Assembly: GCA_018700655.1 (NCBI GenBank) | Contig: JABIUG010000415.1 | Coordinates: 1-12,151 of the forward strand | Direction of reading: 5' to 3' | Length of the DNA stretch: 12,151 nt | DNA from: Rhodospirillaceae bacterium | Lineage (GTDB): Bacteria > Pseudomonadota > Alphaproteobacteria > SP197 | Shown here: piece by piece, positions 1 to 5,965 of the stretch | Layout: each line of letters begins with the position of its first letter | Numbering within the stretch: position 1 is the first letter of the stretch | Notes under the pieces: generated by a model | The model's input: only the letters and a program-made list of their open reading frames with translations | What the model was told of the DNA's origin: nothing | The model's database searches: none | Translations under genes and position numbers: made by a program

Positions 1-10
1 CAGACAATCT

Positions 11-127
11 GTGTCACCCCGGCCGACCAGCGGGAGAGCCGGGGCCTCGGGCGGCACAAACCTGTCTGTCGTGCCTGATCGAGATCCCGGATCGCAGTCG
101 CATTGCTCCCTTGTCCGGGATGACACC
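11..127. repeat. Compound palindromic intergenic repeat
   Basis: The outer ends GTGTCACCCCGG (11-22) and CCGGGATGACAC (116-127) are inverted repeats with one mismatch. Inside are three more pairs: CCCCGGC 17-23 with GCCGGGG 38-44, GGCAC 53-57 with GTGCC 71-75, and ATCCCGGA 84-91 with TCCGGGAT 114-121. The plan is two hairpin elements placed head to head. The GTCATCCCGG...CCGGGAT style is common in alphaproteobacterial intergenic DNA (general knowledge). Part of it (92-124, minus strand) recurs at 3957-3989. Its function is unknown; it may be a REP-like or MITE-like sequence. Confidence 0.6.
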
Positions 128-218
128 CGGGGTGGCGATGAGAGTCGGAGGCACCACTGCCAGTGACTGCATTCGGCGGCGAGAGCAAAGCGGCCGCCGA
201 CCGGTGCGACTGCGCCGG

Positions 219-324
219 CGCGCCACAGGCGCGGAAGCCAAGCGAGCGGAGCGAGCGCCCGGCGACTGAGGGAACAAACAAAAAACGGAGCGAAGGCCGG
301 CGCCTGAGGCTAAACAAACAAAAC
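219..324 (+). repeat. Hairpin/A-tail repeat, full copy plus partial tandem copy
   Basis: The full copy starts with a perfect 6-bp stem (CGCGCC 219-224, loop ACA, GGCGCG 228-233). It continues with GCCAAGCG (237-244), GCGGAGCGAGCGCCCGGCG, ACTGAGGG and AACAAACAAA. A second, partial copy follows from about 284 (CGGAGCGAAGG, then CCGGCGCCTGAGG and TAAACAAACAAA to 324). The same modules recur at 3829-3892 (inverted), 3993-4056 and 5849-5956. The last A-rich stretch lies directly beside the stop codon of the minus-strand monooxygenase gene, so its transcript would run into TTTGTTTGTTTA and then the GC-rich part. Confidence 0.65.
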
Positions 325-326
325 CC

Positions 327-1370
327 CTATACCGCCTCGGCCACCTTGCCATCCCTGAACACCGGCATGACCTCACCCGCAAACCTCTCCATCGATTCCA
401 TCACATCGACGTGCGACGGAATCCCCAGATGCATGTCGAGTGCGAGTTCATCCATGCCCAGTTCGACATAGGCGCCGAGCTTGTCGATGATCTCGTCGCG
501 GGTGCCCACGATCAGCTGGTGCATCGCGTCCTCGAAGCCGTAATCGAGCTCGATGATTTCGAGCTCGCCCTTTTTGACCGTGCCGGGCGATTCAAAGCCG
601 TTGGTGAAACGCTGGCCGTATTCGTAGACCAACCGGGCTTTCTCACGGACATCGGCGTCGTCACGTCCGACATAGGCCGAACGCAGCATCGAAATTTTCG
701 GGCGTTTGCCGGTCGCAGCCAGGGCTTCATCGGCGCCGCGATGGAAGGCTTCCATCTGTTTGACTGCCAGCGCGAAACCACCACGCAGGGGTGTGGTCTG
801 CAGGTCATAACCCTTGCGTGTGGTGTGATAGATCGCTTCGGGGCCAAGCGCTGCAATCGCGATCTTGGGCCGGCGGGGCGAGCGCGGCATCACCGTGATC
901 GGCTCGAAGTTGTAGTATTTGCCTTCCCAGCCGACGTCTTCGCCGTCGAACAGGGCTTCGAGCACAGCCAGTGCCTCGTCGAATCTGTCGCGTGTTTCGC
1001 TGACCTCGACCCCCATGCGGCCCATCTCATAGGCAAAGGCTCCGCGCCCGATACCAAGTTCGATGCGTCCGCCCGAAAGGATATCAGCCAGCATCGCCTG
1101 CCCGGCAAAACGACGGATGTCGTGGAAGGGAAGCACGATGACCGAGGTCGATATCGGAACATGGCTGGTCGCATTGGCCAGATGCAGGGCAAACATCAGC
1201 GGGTCGGGGTTCATCAGGATGTTGACAAAGTGATGCTCGGGCACCGACAGCGCGTCATAACCCAGAGCCTCGGCATGGCGCGCCTGTTCGACCAGATCGG
1301 TGAAGAGCTGCTCGTGGCTGCGGGGATCGCTGAAATGGTGGCAGGAGATGAAGACATTGAAGGTGGTCAT
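327..1370 (-). CDS. LLM-class flavin-dependent oxidoreductase (luciferase-like monooxygenase)
   Basis: This 347-residue protein is a typical length for bacterial luciferase-like, TIM-barrel flavin monooxygenases. These use reduced FMN or F420, usually from a separate reductase, to oxidise small organic molecules in the cytosol. Visible hallmarks are PEHHF at residues 44-48, the segment PISTSVIVLPFHDIRRFAGQ (72-91) and the strand-loop GRIELGIGRGAF (101-112), the pattern of the group I luciferase-like subfamily. The ATG at 1370 has GGGAA seven bases upstream and the protein starts directly with the first beta strand, so the start is firm. A TetR-type regulator lies 71 bp upstream on the same strand, and a perfect TATAAT box in that gap suggests a separate promoter. 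The substrate cannot be read from the sequence. Family confidence is high. Confidence 0.92.
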   Translation of the reverse strand: MTTFNVFISCHHFSDPRSHEQLFTDLVEQARHAEALGYDALSVPEHHFVNILMNPDPLMFALHLANATSHVPISTSVIVLPFHDIRRFAGQAMLADILSGGRIELGIGRGAFAYEMGRMGVEVSETRDRFDEALAVLEALFDGEDVGWEGKYYNFEPITVMPRSPRRPKIAIAALGPEAIYHTTRKGYDLQTTPLRGGFALAVKQMEAFHRGADEALAATGKRPKISMLRSAYVGRDDADVREKARLVYEYGQRFTNGFESPGTVKKGELEIIELDYGFEDAMHQLIVGTRDEIIDKLGAYVELGMDELALDMHLGIPSHVDVMESMERFAGEVMPVFRDGKVAEAV

Positions 1371-1415
1371 GGCAGGGTTCCCGGCATCGAAGTGTTCGAA
1401 AGCGTCTTATCGCCT

Positions 1416-1445
1416 ATTATACGATCGCGAAATAACGAGAATCAG
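1416..1445 (-). promoter_or_regulatory. Candidate sigma-70 promoter of the monooxygenase gene
   Basis: On the minus strand a perfect TATAAT box occupies 1421-1416. CTGATT (three of six matches to TTGACA, containing TGA) lies at 1445-1440 with an 18-bp spacer. The -35 box overlaps the stop codon of the upstream regulator gene. An imperfect inverted repeat, TTATCGC (1407-1413) and GCGAAATAA (1427-1435), brackets the -10 box and could be an operator, for example for the neighbouring TetR protein; that is speculation. Confidence 0.45.
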
Positions 1446-2071
1446 ATATCAGCATAACTGGGCAGCGATCGGCCCAGCAGGGAAAGGCATTCGCGATGTG
1501 CCGCGCGCGCGGAAAACAGCTTTGGCTCCAGGCACATCTGCAGCCACAGGCCATCGAGCAACGCAGTCAAGGCACGGGCCAGGGCTTTGGCATCGACTGC
1601 CACGCCGTCGGCACGTGCGACCTCGGCAATGACGCCGGCGATGTCTTTTCGGTAGTCGCCATAGAGTTTCTTGTGCATCGCCGCGATGGCGGGATTGCGG
1701 GGCACGAGGTCCCAGAAGGCGAGCTGGACACGCCGGCGGTCCGGCGCTGCCAGAGGCGGGCGCAAGGTGACATCGATGGCCTGCGACAGGCGCTCCTCGG
1801 GGCCAAGGCCATCACGACCAATCAGATTGCGCGTGGCGCTCCCCAGCTCGGAGACCATCGCGCGATAGGTCTCGGCCATCAGATTGTCCTTGCCGCCGAA
1901 GTGATGACGAAGGAGACCCTGGGAAACGCCGGCTTCATCGCAGATGCGCCGCACGCTCGCACCCTCGACACCATCGCGCGCCATGCAGCGGCGCGTCGCA
2001 TTGATCAGCGCCTGGCGGCGAATGTCGGGGGTTTCGCGGGTGAACTTGGGTTTATGGGCCATCGACACCAT
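1442..2071 (-). CDS. TetR/AcrR-family transcriptional regulator, BetI-like
   Basis: A 209-residue one-component repressor. The N-terminal DNA-binding domain reads RRQALINATRRCMARDGVEG (19-38), followed by the helix-turn-helix ASVRRICDEAGVSQGLLRHHF (39-59, read as alternating helix and turn) and GGKDNLM. The C-terminal half is the ligand/dimerisation domain; ALTALLDGLWLQM near the end resembles the BetI-type C-terminal domain. The ATG at 2071 is chosen because GGGG lies eight bases upstream and it leaves a normal N-terminus. A GTG at 2092 and an ATG at 2062 are alternatives. The gene is divergent from the first hydantoinase B gene (71 bp between starts) and just upstream of the monooxygenase gene, so it probably controls one or both in response to a pathway metabolite. 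The effector is unknown. Confidence 0.9.
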   Translation of the reverse strand: MVSMAHKPKFTRETPDIRRQALINATRRCMARDGVEGASVRRICDEAGVSQGLLRHHFGGKDNLMAETYRAMVSELGSATRNLIGRDGLGPEERLSQAIDVTLRPPLAAPDRRRVQLAFWDLVPRNPAIAAMHKKLYGDYRKDIAGVIAEVARADGVAVDAKALARALTALLDGLWLQMCLEPKLFSARAAHRECLSLLGRSLPSYADI

Positions 2072-2083
2072 GGCTAAACCCCG

Positions 2084-2137
2084 TTGCGCCACAGGACAAG
2101 CCGCGATGTATAGTGATGGGGCTCATCTGGGTGGAGA
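2084..2137 (+). promoter_or_regulatory. Candidate promoter and ribosome binding site of the first hydantoinase B gene
   Basis: TATAGT at 2109-2114 is a good -10 box. TTGCGC at 2084-2089 is a possible -35 box, but the 19-bp spacing is long. GGAGA at 2133-2137 sits five bases before the ATG at 2143 and fixes that start. The promoter lies in the 71-bp gap shared with the divergent TetR gene, the usual place for a TetR-type operator, though I see no convincing palindrome there. Confidence 0.4.
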
Positions 2138-2142
2138 ACACC

Positions 2143-3813
2143 ATGACCATCGATCCCGTCGACCACGCCGTCATCAGCCAGGGCATCATCGCGGCCGCGC
2201 GCGAGATGGGCTCCAAACTGGTCCGCTCGGCCTATTCGACCGTGGTGCGCGAAGCAGCCGATGCCTCGGCCGCGCTGCTCGACCGCGACGGGCGGATTGT
2301 CGCCCAGGCCGAGATGATCCCGATGCAGCTTGGTTCGATGACCGCGACCTGGCAGGCCTGCGTCGACCATCATCCCGTCGAGGACCTGGTCGAAGGCGAT
2401 TTCTACCTCTCCAACGATCCCTACAACGGCGCCCAGCACATCCCCGATGTCTTTATCTTCCAGCCGGTCTTCTTTGAAGGCCGGGTGATCGCCTTTGCCG
2501 CTTCGGTCGCCCATCACCTGGAGTTCGGCGGTGCTGCTGCCGGGATCGTGGCTGATGCGACCGACCTCTATCAGGAAGGCCTGCGCCTGCCGCCGGCGCG
2601 CTGGAATCTGAAACGTGACTGGTTCGGCGGCCCGCTGCAGCGCCTGATCGCGAAAAACATCCGCGTGCCCGATCTCACCCTGGGTGATCTCAACGCCCAG
2701 TTCGCAGCCAACGGGGTCGGCGCCGGCAGATTGAAGGATCTGGCCGCCAAATACGGTGTGGCCACACTCGAAGCCTCGATGGCAGAATTGATCGCCTATT
2801 CCGAGCGCCGTGTGCGGGCAGCGATCGCCGAAATACCCGACGGCACCTGGCATGGCGAGGACGCGATCGACGATGACGGCGTCCATGACGAACCACTGAT
2901 CATCCGCGCCGCCGTGACCGTGAAGGGCGATACCATCCATGTTGATTTTGCCGGGACCAGTGACCAGGTCGCACGCAATCTCAACAGCCCGCTTTCCTCG
3001 ACCCATTCGGCCGCTTTCACCCCGATCAAGGCGGCACTGACCAGCGCCGACATCCCGTTCAACCACGGCATGACCCAGCCGGTGACCCTTTCGGTTCCCT
3101 ATGTTTCGCTGCTCAATCCCAAACCACCGGCACCGGTCCATGCCCGCATGCTGGCCTGTTACCGCGTGTTCAACGCGGTGATGAAGGCGCTCAGCCAGGC
3201 CGTGCCCGAAAAAGTCATCGCCTGCGGCTTCGACACCACCACGGCGCTTTCCATGACCAGCTTCGACGGCGAACGTTACCGCGTTGTCACCGAGGTTCTG
3301 GGCGGCGGTTATGGCGGATCGCGCCATCTCGACGGCGTCAGCGCCGTCGGCGGCCCGCTCGCCAACTGCACCAACACGCCGGTCGAGGCGCTTGATCTCG
3401 ATTACGACTTCTTCCGCCTGCATGAATACAGCCTGCGCCCCGACAGCGGCGGCGCGGGCCGCACGCGCGGCGGGCTGGGTTACACCCGGATCTATGAAAT
3501 CCTCAAACCCGGCAGCACACTCACGATGTATGCCGACCGCTTCAAGCTGGCCCCCAAGGGCCTGTTCGGTGGCAACCAGGGCCAGTGCGCGCGCTGCACC
3601 GTGGAACGCGCCGGCATCGTGATCGACGTCGCGCCCAAAGGCATCACGCCGCTCGAAACCGGCGACATCATCACGATCATGACCGGCGGCGGTGCGGGTT
3701 ATGGCGACCCCGGTGAACGCGAAGCCACGCTGATCAGCGAAGATATCGCCGATGGCTTTGTGACGCCTGGAGCCGCCCGCCGGGATTATCGCTGGGGCGA
3801 AGCGGCGGAGTAG
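2143..3813 (+). CDS. Hydantoinase B/oxoprolinase family protein, copy 1
   Basis: A 556-residue full-length member of the hydantoinase B/oxoprolinase family. This is the HyuB-like subunit of N-methylhydantoinases, 5-oxoprolinases and acetone/acetophenone carboxylases, which normally works with a HyuA-type ATP-binding subunit to open or carboxylate substrates at the cost of ATP. Visible family blocks are DPVDHAVISQGI (4-15), ASAALLDRDG (41-50), NDPYNGAQHIPDV (91-103), VAHHLEFGG (122-130), LNPKPPAPVHAR in the middle and the C-terminal TGGGAGYGDP (514-523). The ATG at 2143 is preferred over the one at 2113: it has a good Shine-Dalgarno sequence and gives the same N-terminus as copy 2. Compared with copy 2, two motif positions differ: Ala97 for Gly and Glu127 for Asp. 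No HyuA gene flanks it. The substrate is unknown. Confidence 0.92.
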   Translation: MTIDPVDHAVISQGIIAAAREMGSKLVRSAYSTVVREAADASAALLDRDGRIVAQAEMIPMQLGSMTATWQACVDHHPVEDLVEGDFYLSNDPYNGAQHIPDVFIFQPVFFEGRVIAFAASVAHHLEFGGAAAGIVADATDLYQEGLRLPPARWNLKRDWFGGPLQRLIAKNIRVPDLTLGDLNAQFAANGVGAGRLKDLAAKYGVATLEASMAELIAYSERRVRAAIAEIPDGTWHGEDAIDDDGVHDEPLIIRAAVTVKGDTIHVDFAGTSDQVARNLNSPLSSTHSAAFTPIKAALTSADIPFNHGMTQPVTLSVPYVSLLNPKPPAPVHARMLACYRVFNAVMKALSQAVPEKVIACGFDTTTALSMTSFDGERYRVVTEVLGGGYGGSRHLDGVSAVGGPLANCTNTPVEALDLDYDFFRLHEYSLRPDSGGAGRTRGGLGYTRIYEILKPGSTLTMYADRFKLAPKGLFGGNQGQCARCTVERAGIVIDVAPKGITPLETGDIITIMTGGGAGYGDPGEREATLISEDIADGFVTPGAARRDYRWGEAAE

Positions 3814-3828
3814 AGGTTGTTGTTGGTT

Positions 3829-3892
3829 TGTTTGTTTAACCTCAGGCGCCGGCTCTCGCTCTGCTCGCTTGGCTAACGCCGCTATCGCGGCG
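3829..3892 (-). repeat. Hairpin/A-tail repeat, inverted copy
   Basis: Read on the minus strand: hairpin CGCCGC-GATA-GCGGCG (3892-3877), TTAGCCAAGCG, AGCAGAGCGAGA, CCGGCGCCTGAGG and TTAAACAAACAAAC. The hairpin arms differ from those at 219-233 and 3993-4007, yet pairing is perfect. The T-rich side (plus strand) begins about 15 bases after the stop codon of copy 1 of the hydantoinase B gene, the same position relative to a gene end as at 324 and 5956. Confidence 0.65.
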
Positions 3893-3956
3893 GGCTCGCA
3901 GTTGCTCGCCGTCGGCCCCTCTGGGGCCTCCCGCTCCAACCACCTCTCCAAAAGGC

Positions 3957-3989
3957 GTCATCCCGGACAAGGGAGCGAAGCGACTGCGA
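3957..3989 (+). repeat. Fragment of the palindromic repeat seen at 92-124
   Basis: The 33 bases from GTCATCCCGGACAAGGGAGC to CGACTGCGA match the minus strand of 92-124 with two mismatches. Here the second arm (CCGGGAT) is missing and the sequence passes straight into the hairpin of the next repeat. This looks like a truncated or recombined copy. The two copies are in opposite orientation and flank the monooxygenase, TetR and first hydantoinase B genes. Confidence 0.65.
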
Positions 3990-3992
3990 GCC

Positions 3993-4056
3993 CGCGCCAA
4001 CGGCGCGAAAGCCAAGCGTGCGGAGCACGCGCCCGGCGCCTGAGGCTAAACTAAAG
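3993..4056 (+). repeat. Hairpin/A-tail repeat, forward copy
   Basis: Two perfect hairpins are visible: CGCGCC-AAC-GGCGCG (3993-4007) and GCGTGC-GGA-GCACGC (4016-4030). They are joined by GAAAGCCAA and followed by GCCCGGCGCCTGAGG and CTAAACTAAAG. This is the best-formed copy in the window. The end segment CCGGCGCCTGAGGCTAAAC (4033-4051) is the inverted match, with one mismatch, of 3834-3852. Confidence 0.7.
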
Positions 4057-4142
4057 AATCATGGCGAGGCCGCGCCGAGCCCATTACTCTTCCCATCGTC
4101 GATTACCTGCACCAGACGTTCGAAGCATCAGGAAACCTCACC

Positions 4143-5810
4143 ATGTCACTTGATCCAGTCGATTATGCCGTCATCAGCCAGGGCATCATTGCCGGGGCGC
4201 GCGAGATGGGCGCAAAGCTGATCCGCAGCGCCTATTCGACCATCGTGCGCGAGGCCCAGGACGCCTCTGCCGCGCTGCTCGACAGGGACGGCAATGTCGT
4301 GGCCCAGGCCGAACTGATCCCGATGCAGCTTGGCCCGATGAAGATGACCTTTGGTCCCTGTGCCGAAACCCATCCGGTCGATACCCTGGTGCCGGGCGAT
4401 TTCTACATCACCAACGATCCCTTCAACGGCGGCCAGCATCTGCCCGATGTCTTCATCTTCTCGCCGATCTTCTTCGAGGGCGAAGTGATCGGCTTTGGCG
4501 CTTCGGTCGCGCACCATCTCGATCTCGGCGGCGGCGCTCCCGGACTCAACGCCGATGCTTCCGACGTCTATCAGGAAGGCCTCCAGATTCCAGCCAGCTG
4601 CTACAACATGGATCGCGACTGGAACGGCGGCCCATTCGAGCGCCTGGTCGCGGCCAACATCCGCGTGCCCCAGCTCACGATCGGCGATTTCAACGCCCAG
4701 TTCGCGGCCAACGCGATCGGCGGTCTGCGCATCCAGGAACTCGCCGCCAAATACGGCAAGGATGCCGTGCTCGAAGCCATGGCCGAACTGCTCGATTATT
4801 CCGAGCGGCGCGTGCGCTCGGCTATCGCCGAAATCCCCGACGGGGTTTACCTCGGCGAAGACGCGGTTGATGACGACGGGCTCACGCCCGACCCGCTGCC
4901 GGTCAAGGCCAGGGTGACGATCTCAGGCGATACCATCGCGGTTGATTTCGAGGGCAGCGCACAACAGGTCCATCGCAACCTCAACTGCCCGTTCTCCTCG
5001 ACCGTCTCGGCCGTTCTGGCCTGCGTGAAATCGGTCCTGACCAGTGCCGATATCCCGTTCAACGAAGGGGTCAAACGCCCGTTCACGATCACCGCGCCCT
5101 ATGGTTCGCTGCTCAACCCCAAACCACCGGCGCCGGTACGTGCGCGCATGGAACCGGCCTATCGCGTGTTTAACGCCGTCATGAAGGCGCTCAGCCAGGC
5201 AGCGCCCGAGAAGGTCATCGCCGGCGGCTTCGACACGACCACGGTCTTTGCGCTCTCGCATCTCTCCGATACCGGTTACCGGGTTTATGTTGAGATCTTC
5301 GGGGGCGGTTACGGCGCTTCGGTCGAACAGGACGGCTGCGACGCGATCGACAGCCCGCTCTCGAACTGTTCGAACACGCCGGTCGAGGCGCTCGACATGG
5401 AATACGACTATTTCCGCGTCGTCGATTACGGCCTGCTCGCCGATTCCGCCGGGCCCGGTCGCCAGCGCGGCGGTCTTGGTTTCACCCGTGCCTATGAGAT
5501 CACCGCCGAGGATGTCACCTTCGCAGTCTATGCCGACCGCTTCCGCATCGCCCCATCGGGCCTATTCGGTGGCGACGACGGGACCCTCGCGCGTTGCCAA
5601 GTCCATCGCGGGACCGAAACCCTGCCGATCAACTCCAAGGCCGGCATGAGCCTGCAGAAGGGCGATGTCCTGACCGTCTATACCGGCGGTGGTGGCGGTT
5701 ACGGCGATCCCACGGAACGCTCCCGCGACGCGATCGACCGCGATGTCACCGACGGCTTGCTCACGCCGGAAGCAGCGGCAAGGGATTACCCGGCGATCGC
5801 GGCGGAGTAG
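4143..5810 (+). CDS. Hydantoinase B/oxoprolinase family protein, copy 2
   Basis: A 555-residue paralogue of the protein encoded at 2143-3813; by eye more than half of the residues are identical along the whole length with almost no gaps, so the pair arose by tandem duplication. Its motifs match the family pattern more closely than copy 1: ASAALLDRDG (41-50), NDPFNGGQHLPDV (91-103), VAHHLDLGG (122-130), LNPKPPAPVRAR and TGGGGGYGDP (514-523). By analogy with acetone carboxylase and 5-oxoprolinase relatives, the His and Asp residues in the NDP and HHLD blocks are candidate metal ligands. AGGAAA seven bases before the ATG supports the start. It converges on the dioxygenase pair and has no HyuA next to it. 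It may form a hetero-oligomer with copy 1, or act on a different substrate; the sequence does not decide. Confidence 0.93.
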   Translation: MSLDPVDYAVISQGIIAGAREMGAKLIRSAYSTIVREAQDASAALLDRDGNVVAQAELIPMQLGPMKMTFGPCAETHPVDTLVPGDFYITNDPFNGGQHLPDVFIFSPIFFEGEVIGFGASVAHHLDLGGGAPGLNADASDVYQEGLQIPASCYNMDRDWNGGPFERLVAANIRVPQLTIGDFNAQFAANAIGGLRIQELAAKYGKDAVLEAMAELLDYSERRVRSAIAEIPDGVYLGEDAVDDDGLTPDPLPVKARVTISGDTIAVDFEGSAQQVHRNLNCPFSSTVSAVLACVKSVLTSADIPFNEGVKRPFTITAPYGSLLNPKPPAPVRARMEPAYRVFNAVMKALSQAAPEKVIAGGFDTTTVFALSHLSDTGYRVYVEIFGGGYGASVEQDGCDAIDSPLSNCSNTPVEALDMEYDYFRVVDYGLLADSAGPGRQRGGLGFTRAYEITAEDVTFAVYADRFRIAPSGLFGGDDGTLARCQVHRGTETLPINSKAGMSLQKGDVLTVYTGGGGGYGDPTERSRDAIDRDVTDGLLTPEAAARDYPAIAAE

Positions 5811-5848
5811 AAGCTGGGTGGATGATTGAGCGCCGGCGACGGCGTTCC

Positions 5849-5956
5849 CACCGCGTTTGCGGCGTGAGCCAAGCGGGCGGAGCACGCGCCCGGCGCTTGA
5901 GGGAACAAAAAACAAAAAGCGGAACGAGAGCCGGCGCCTGAGGCTAAAAACAAACC
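5849..5956 (+). repeat. Hairpin/A-tail repeat, full copy plus partial tandem copy
   Basis: The full copy has a weaker first stem (CACCGC-GTTT-GCGGCG, 5849-5864, one A-C mismatch), then GAGCCAAGCG, GGCGGAGCACGCGCCCGGCG, CTTGAGGG and AACAAAAAACAAAAA. A partial copy follows (GGAACGAGAGCC, GGCGCCTGAGG at 5933-5943, TAAAAACAAAC). The arrangement is the same as at 219-324. The A-rich end stops about ten bases before the stop codon of the minus-strand dioxygenase gene. In the convergent gap (5811-5965) this is the only structure seen; a role in transcript 3'-end formation is possible but unproven. Confidence 0.6.
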
Positions 5957-5965
5957 GAACACCCT

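Larger units (their letters stand above)
1..326. other. Non-coding region filled with palindromic repeats
   Basis: I see no credible gene here; the reading frames that cross it are arginine-rich translations of repeats. From left to right it holds a compound palindromic element (about 11-127), a short unassigned stretch (128-218) and one full plus one partial copy of the dispersed hairpin/A-tail repeat (219-324). The A-rich end of the last copy stops 3 bases before the stop codon of the monooxygenase gene. Confidence 0.75.
3814..4142. other. Intergenic region between the two hydantoinase B genes, with inverted repeat copies
   Basis: This 329-bp gap holds no credible gene. It contains an inverted pair of the hairpin/A-tail repeat (3829-3892 and 3993-4056), a perfect hairpin GGCCCC-TCT-GGGGCC (3914-3928) and a fragment of the other repeat type (3957-3989). 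A less GC-rich stretch (4046-4142) follows and should carry the leader, and perhaps a promoter, of copy 2. AGGAAA at 4130-4135 is the likely ribosome binding site of copy 2. The first gene's stop is followed by GAGGTT (3813-3818) and AACCTC (3838-3843), which could pair around a TTG-rich loop. Confidence 0.7.

Noticed and set aside
14..471. Small open frames on both strands in the left intergenic region
   Set aside because: Their translations are Arg/Ser/Pro-rich and mirror the palindromic repeats; similar peptides (for example ARARRLR) appear at every repeat copy, so they are repeat translations rather than genes.
411..1457. 348-codon plus-strand frame opposite the monooxygenase gene
   Set aside because: Antisense shadow of a well-supported luciferase-like protein; no domain or ribosome binding site.
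2074..3951. 625-codon open frame on the minus strand opposite hydantoinase B copy 1
   Set aside because: Long antisense frames are expected opposite GC-rich genes with strong third-position bias; the translation has no domain, and the plus-strand frame is a clear family member. It also runs through the repeat region.
5811..5965. Rho-independent terminator in the convergent gap
   Set aside because: There are T/A-rich runs and GC-rich blocks, but no stable stem directly followed by a T run for either gene; I describe the repeat only.
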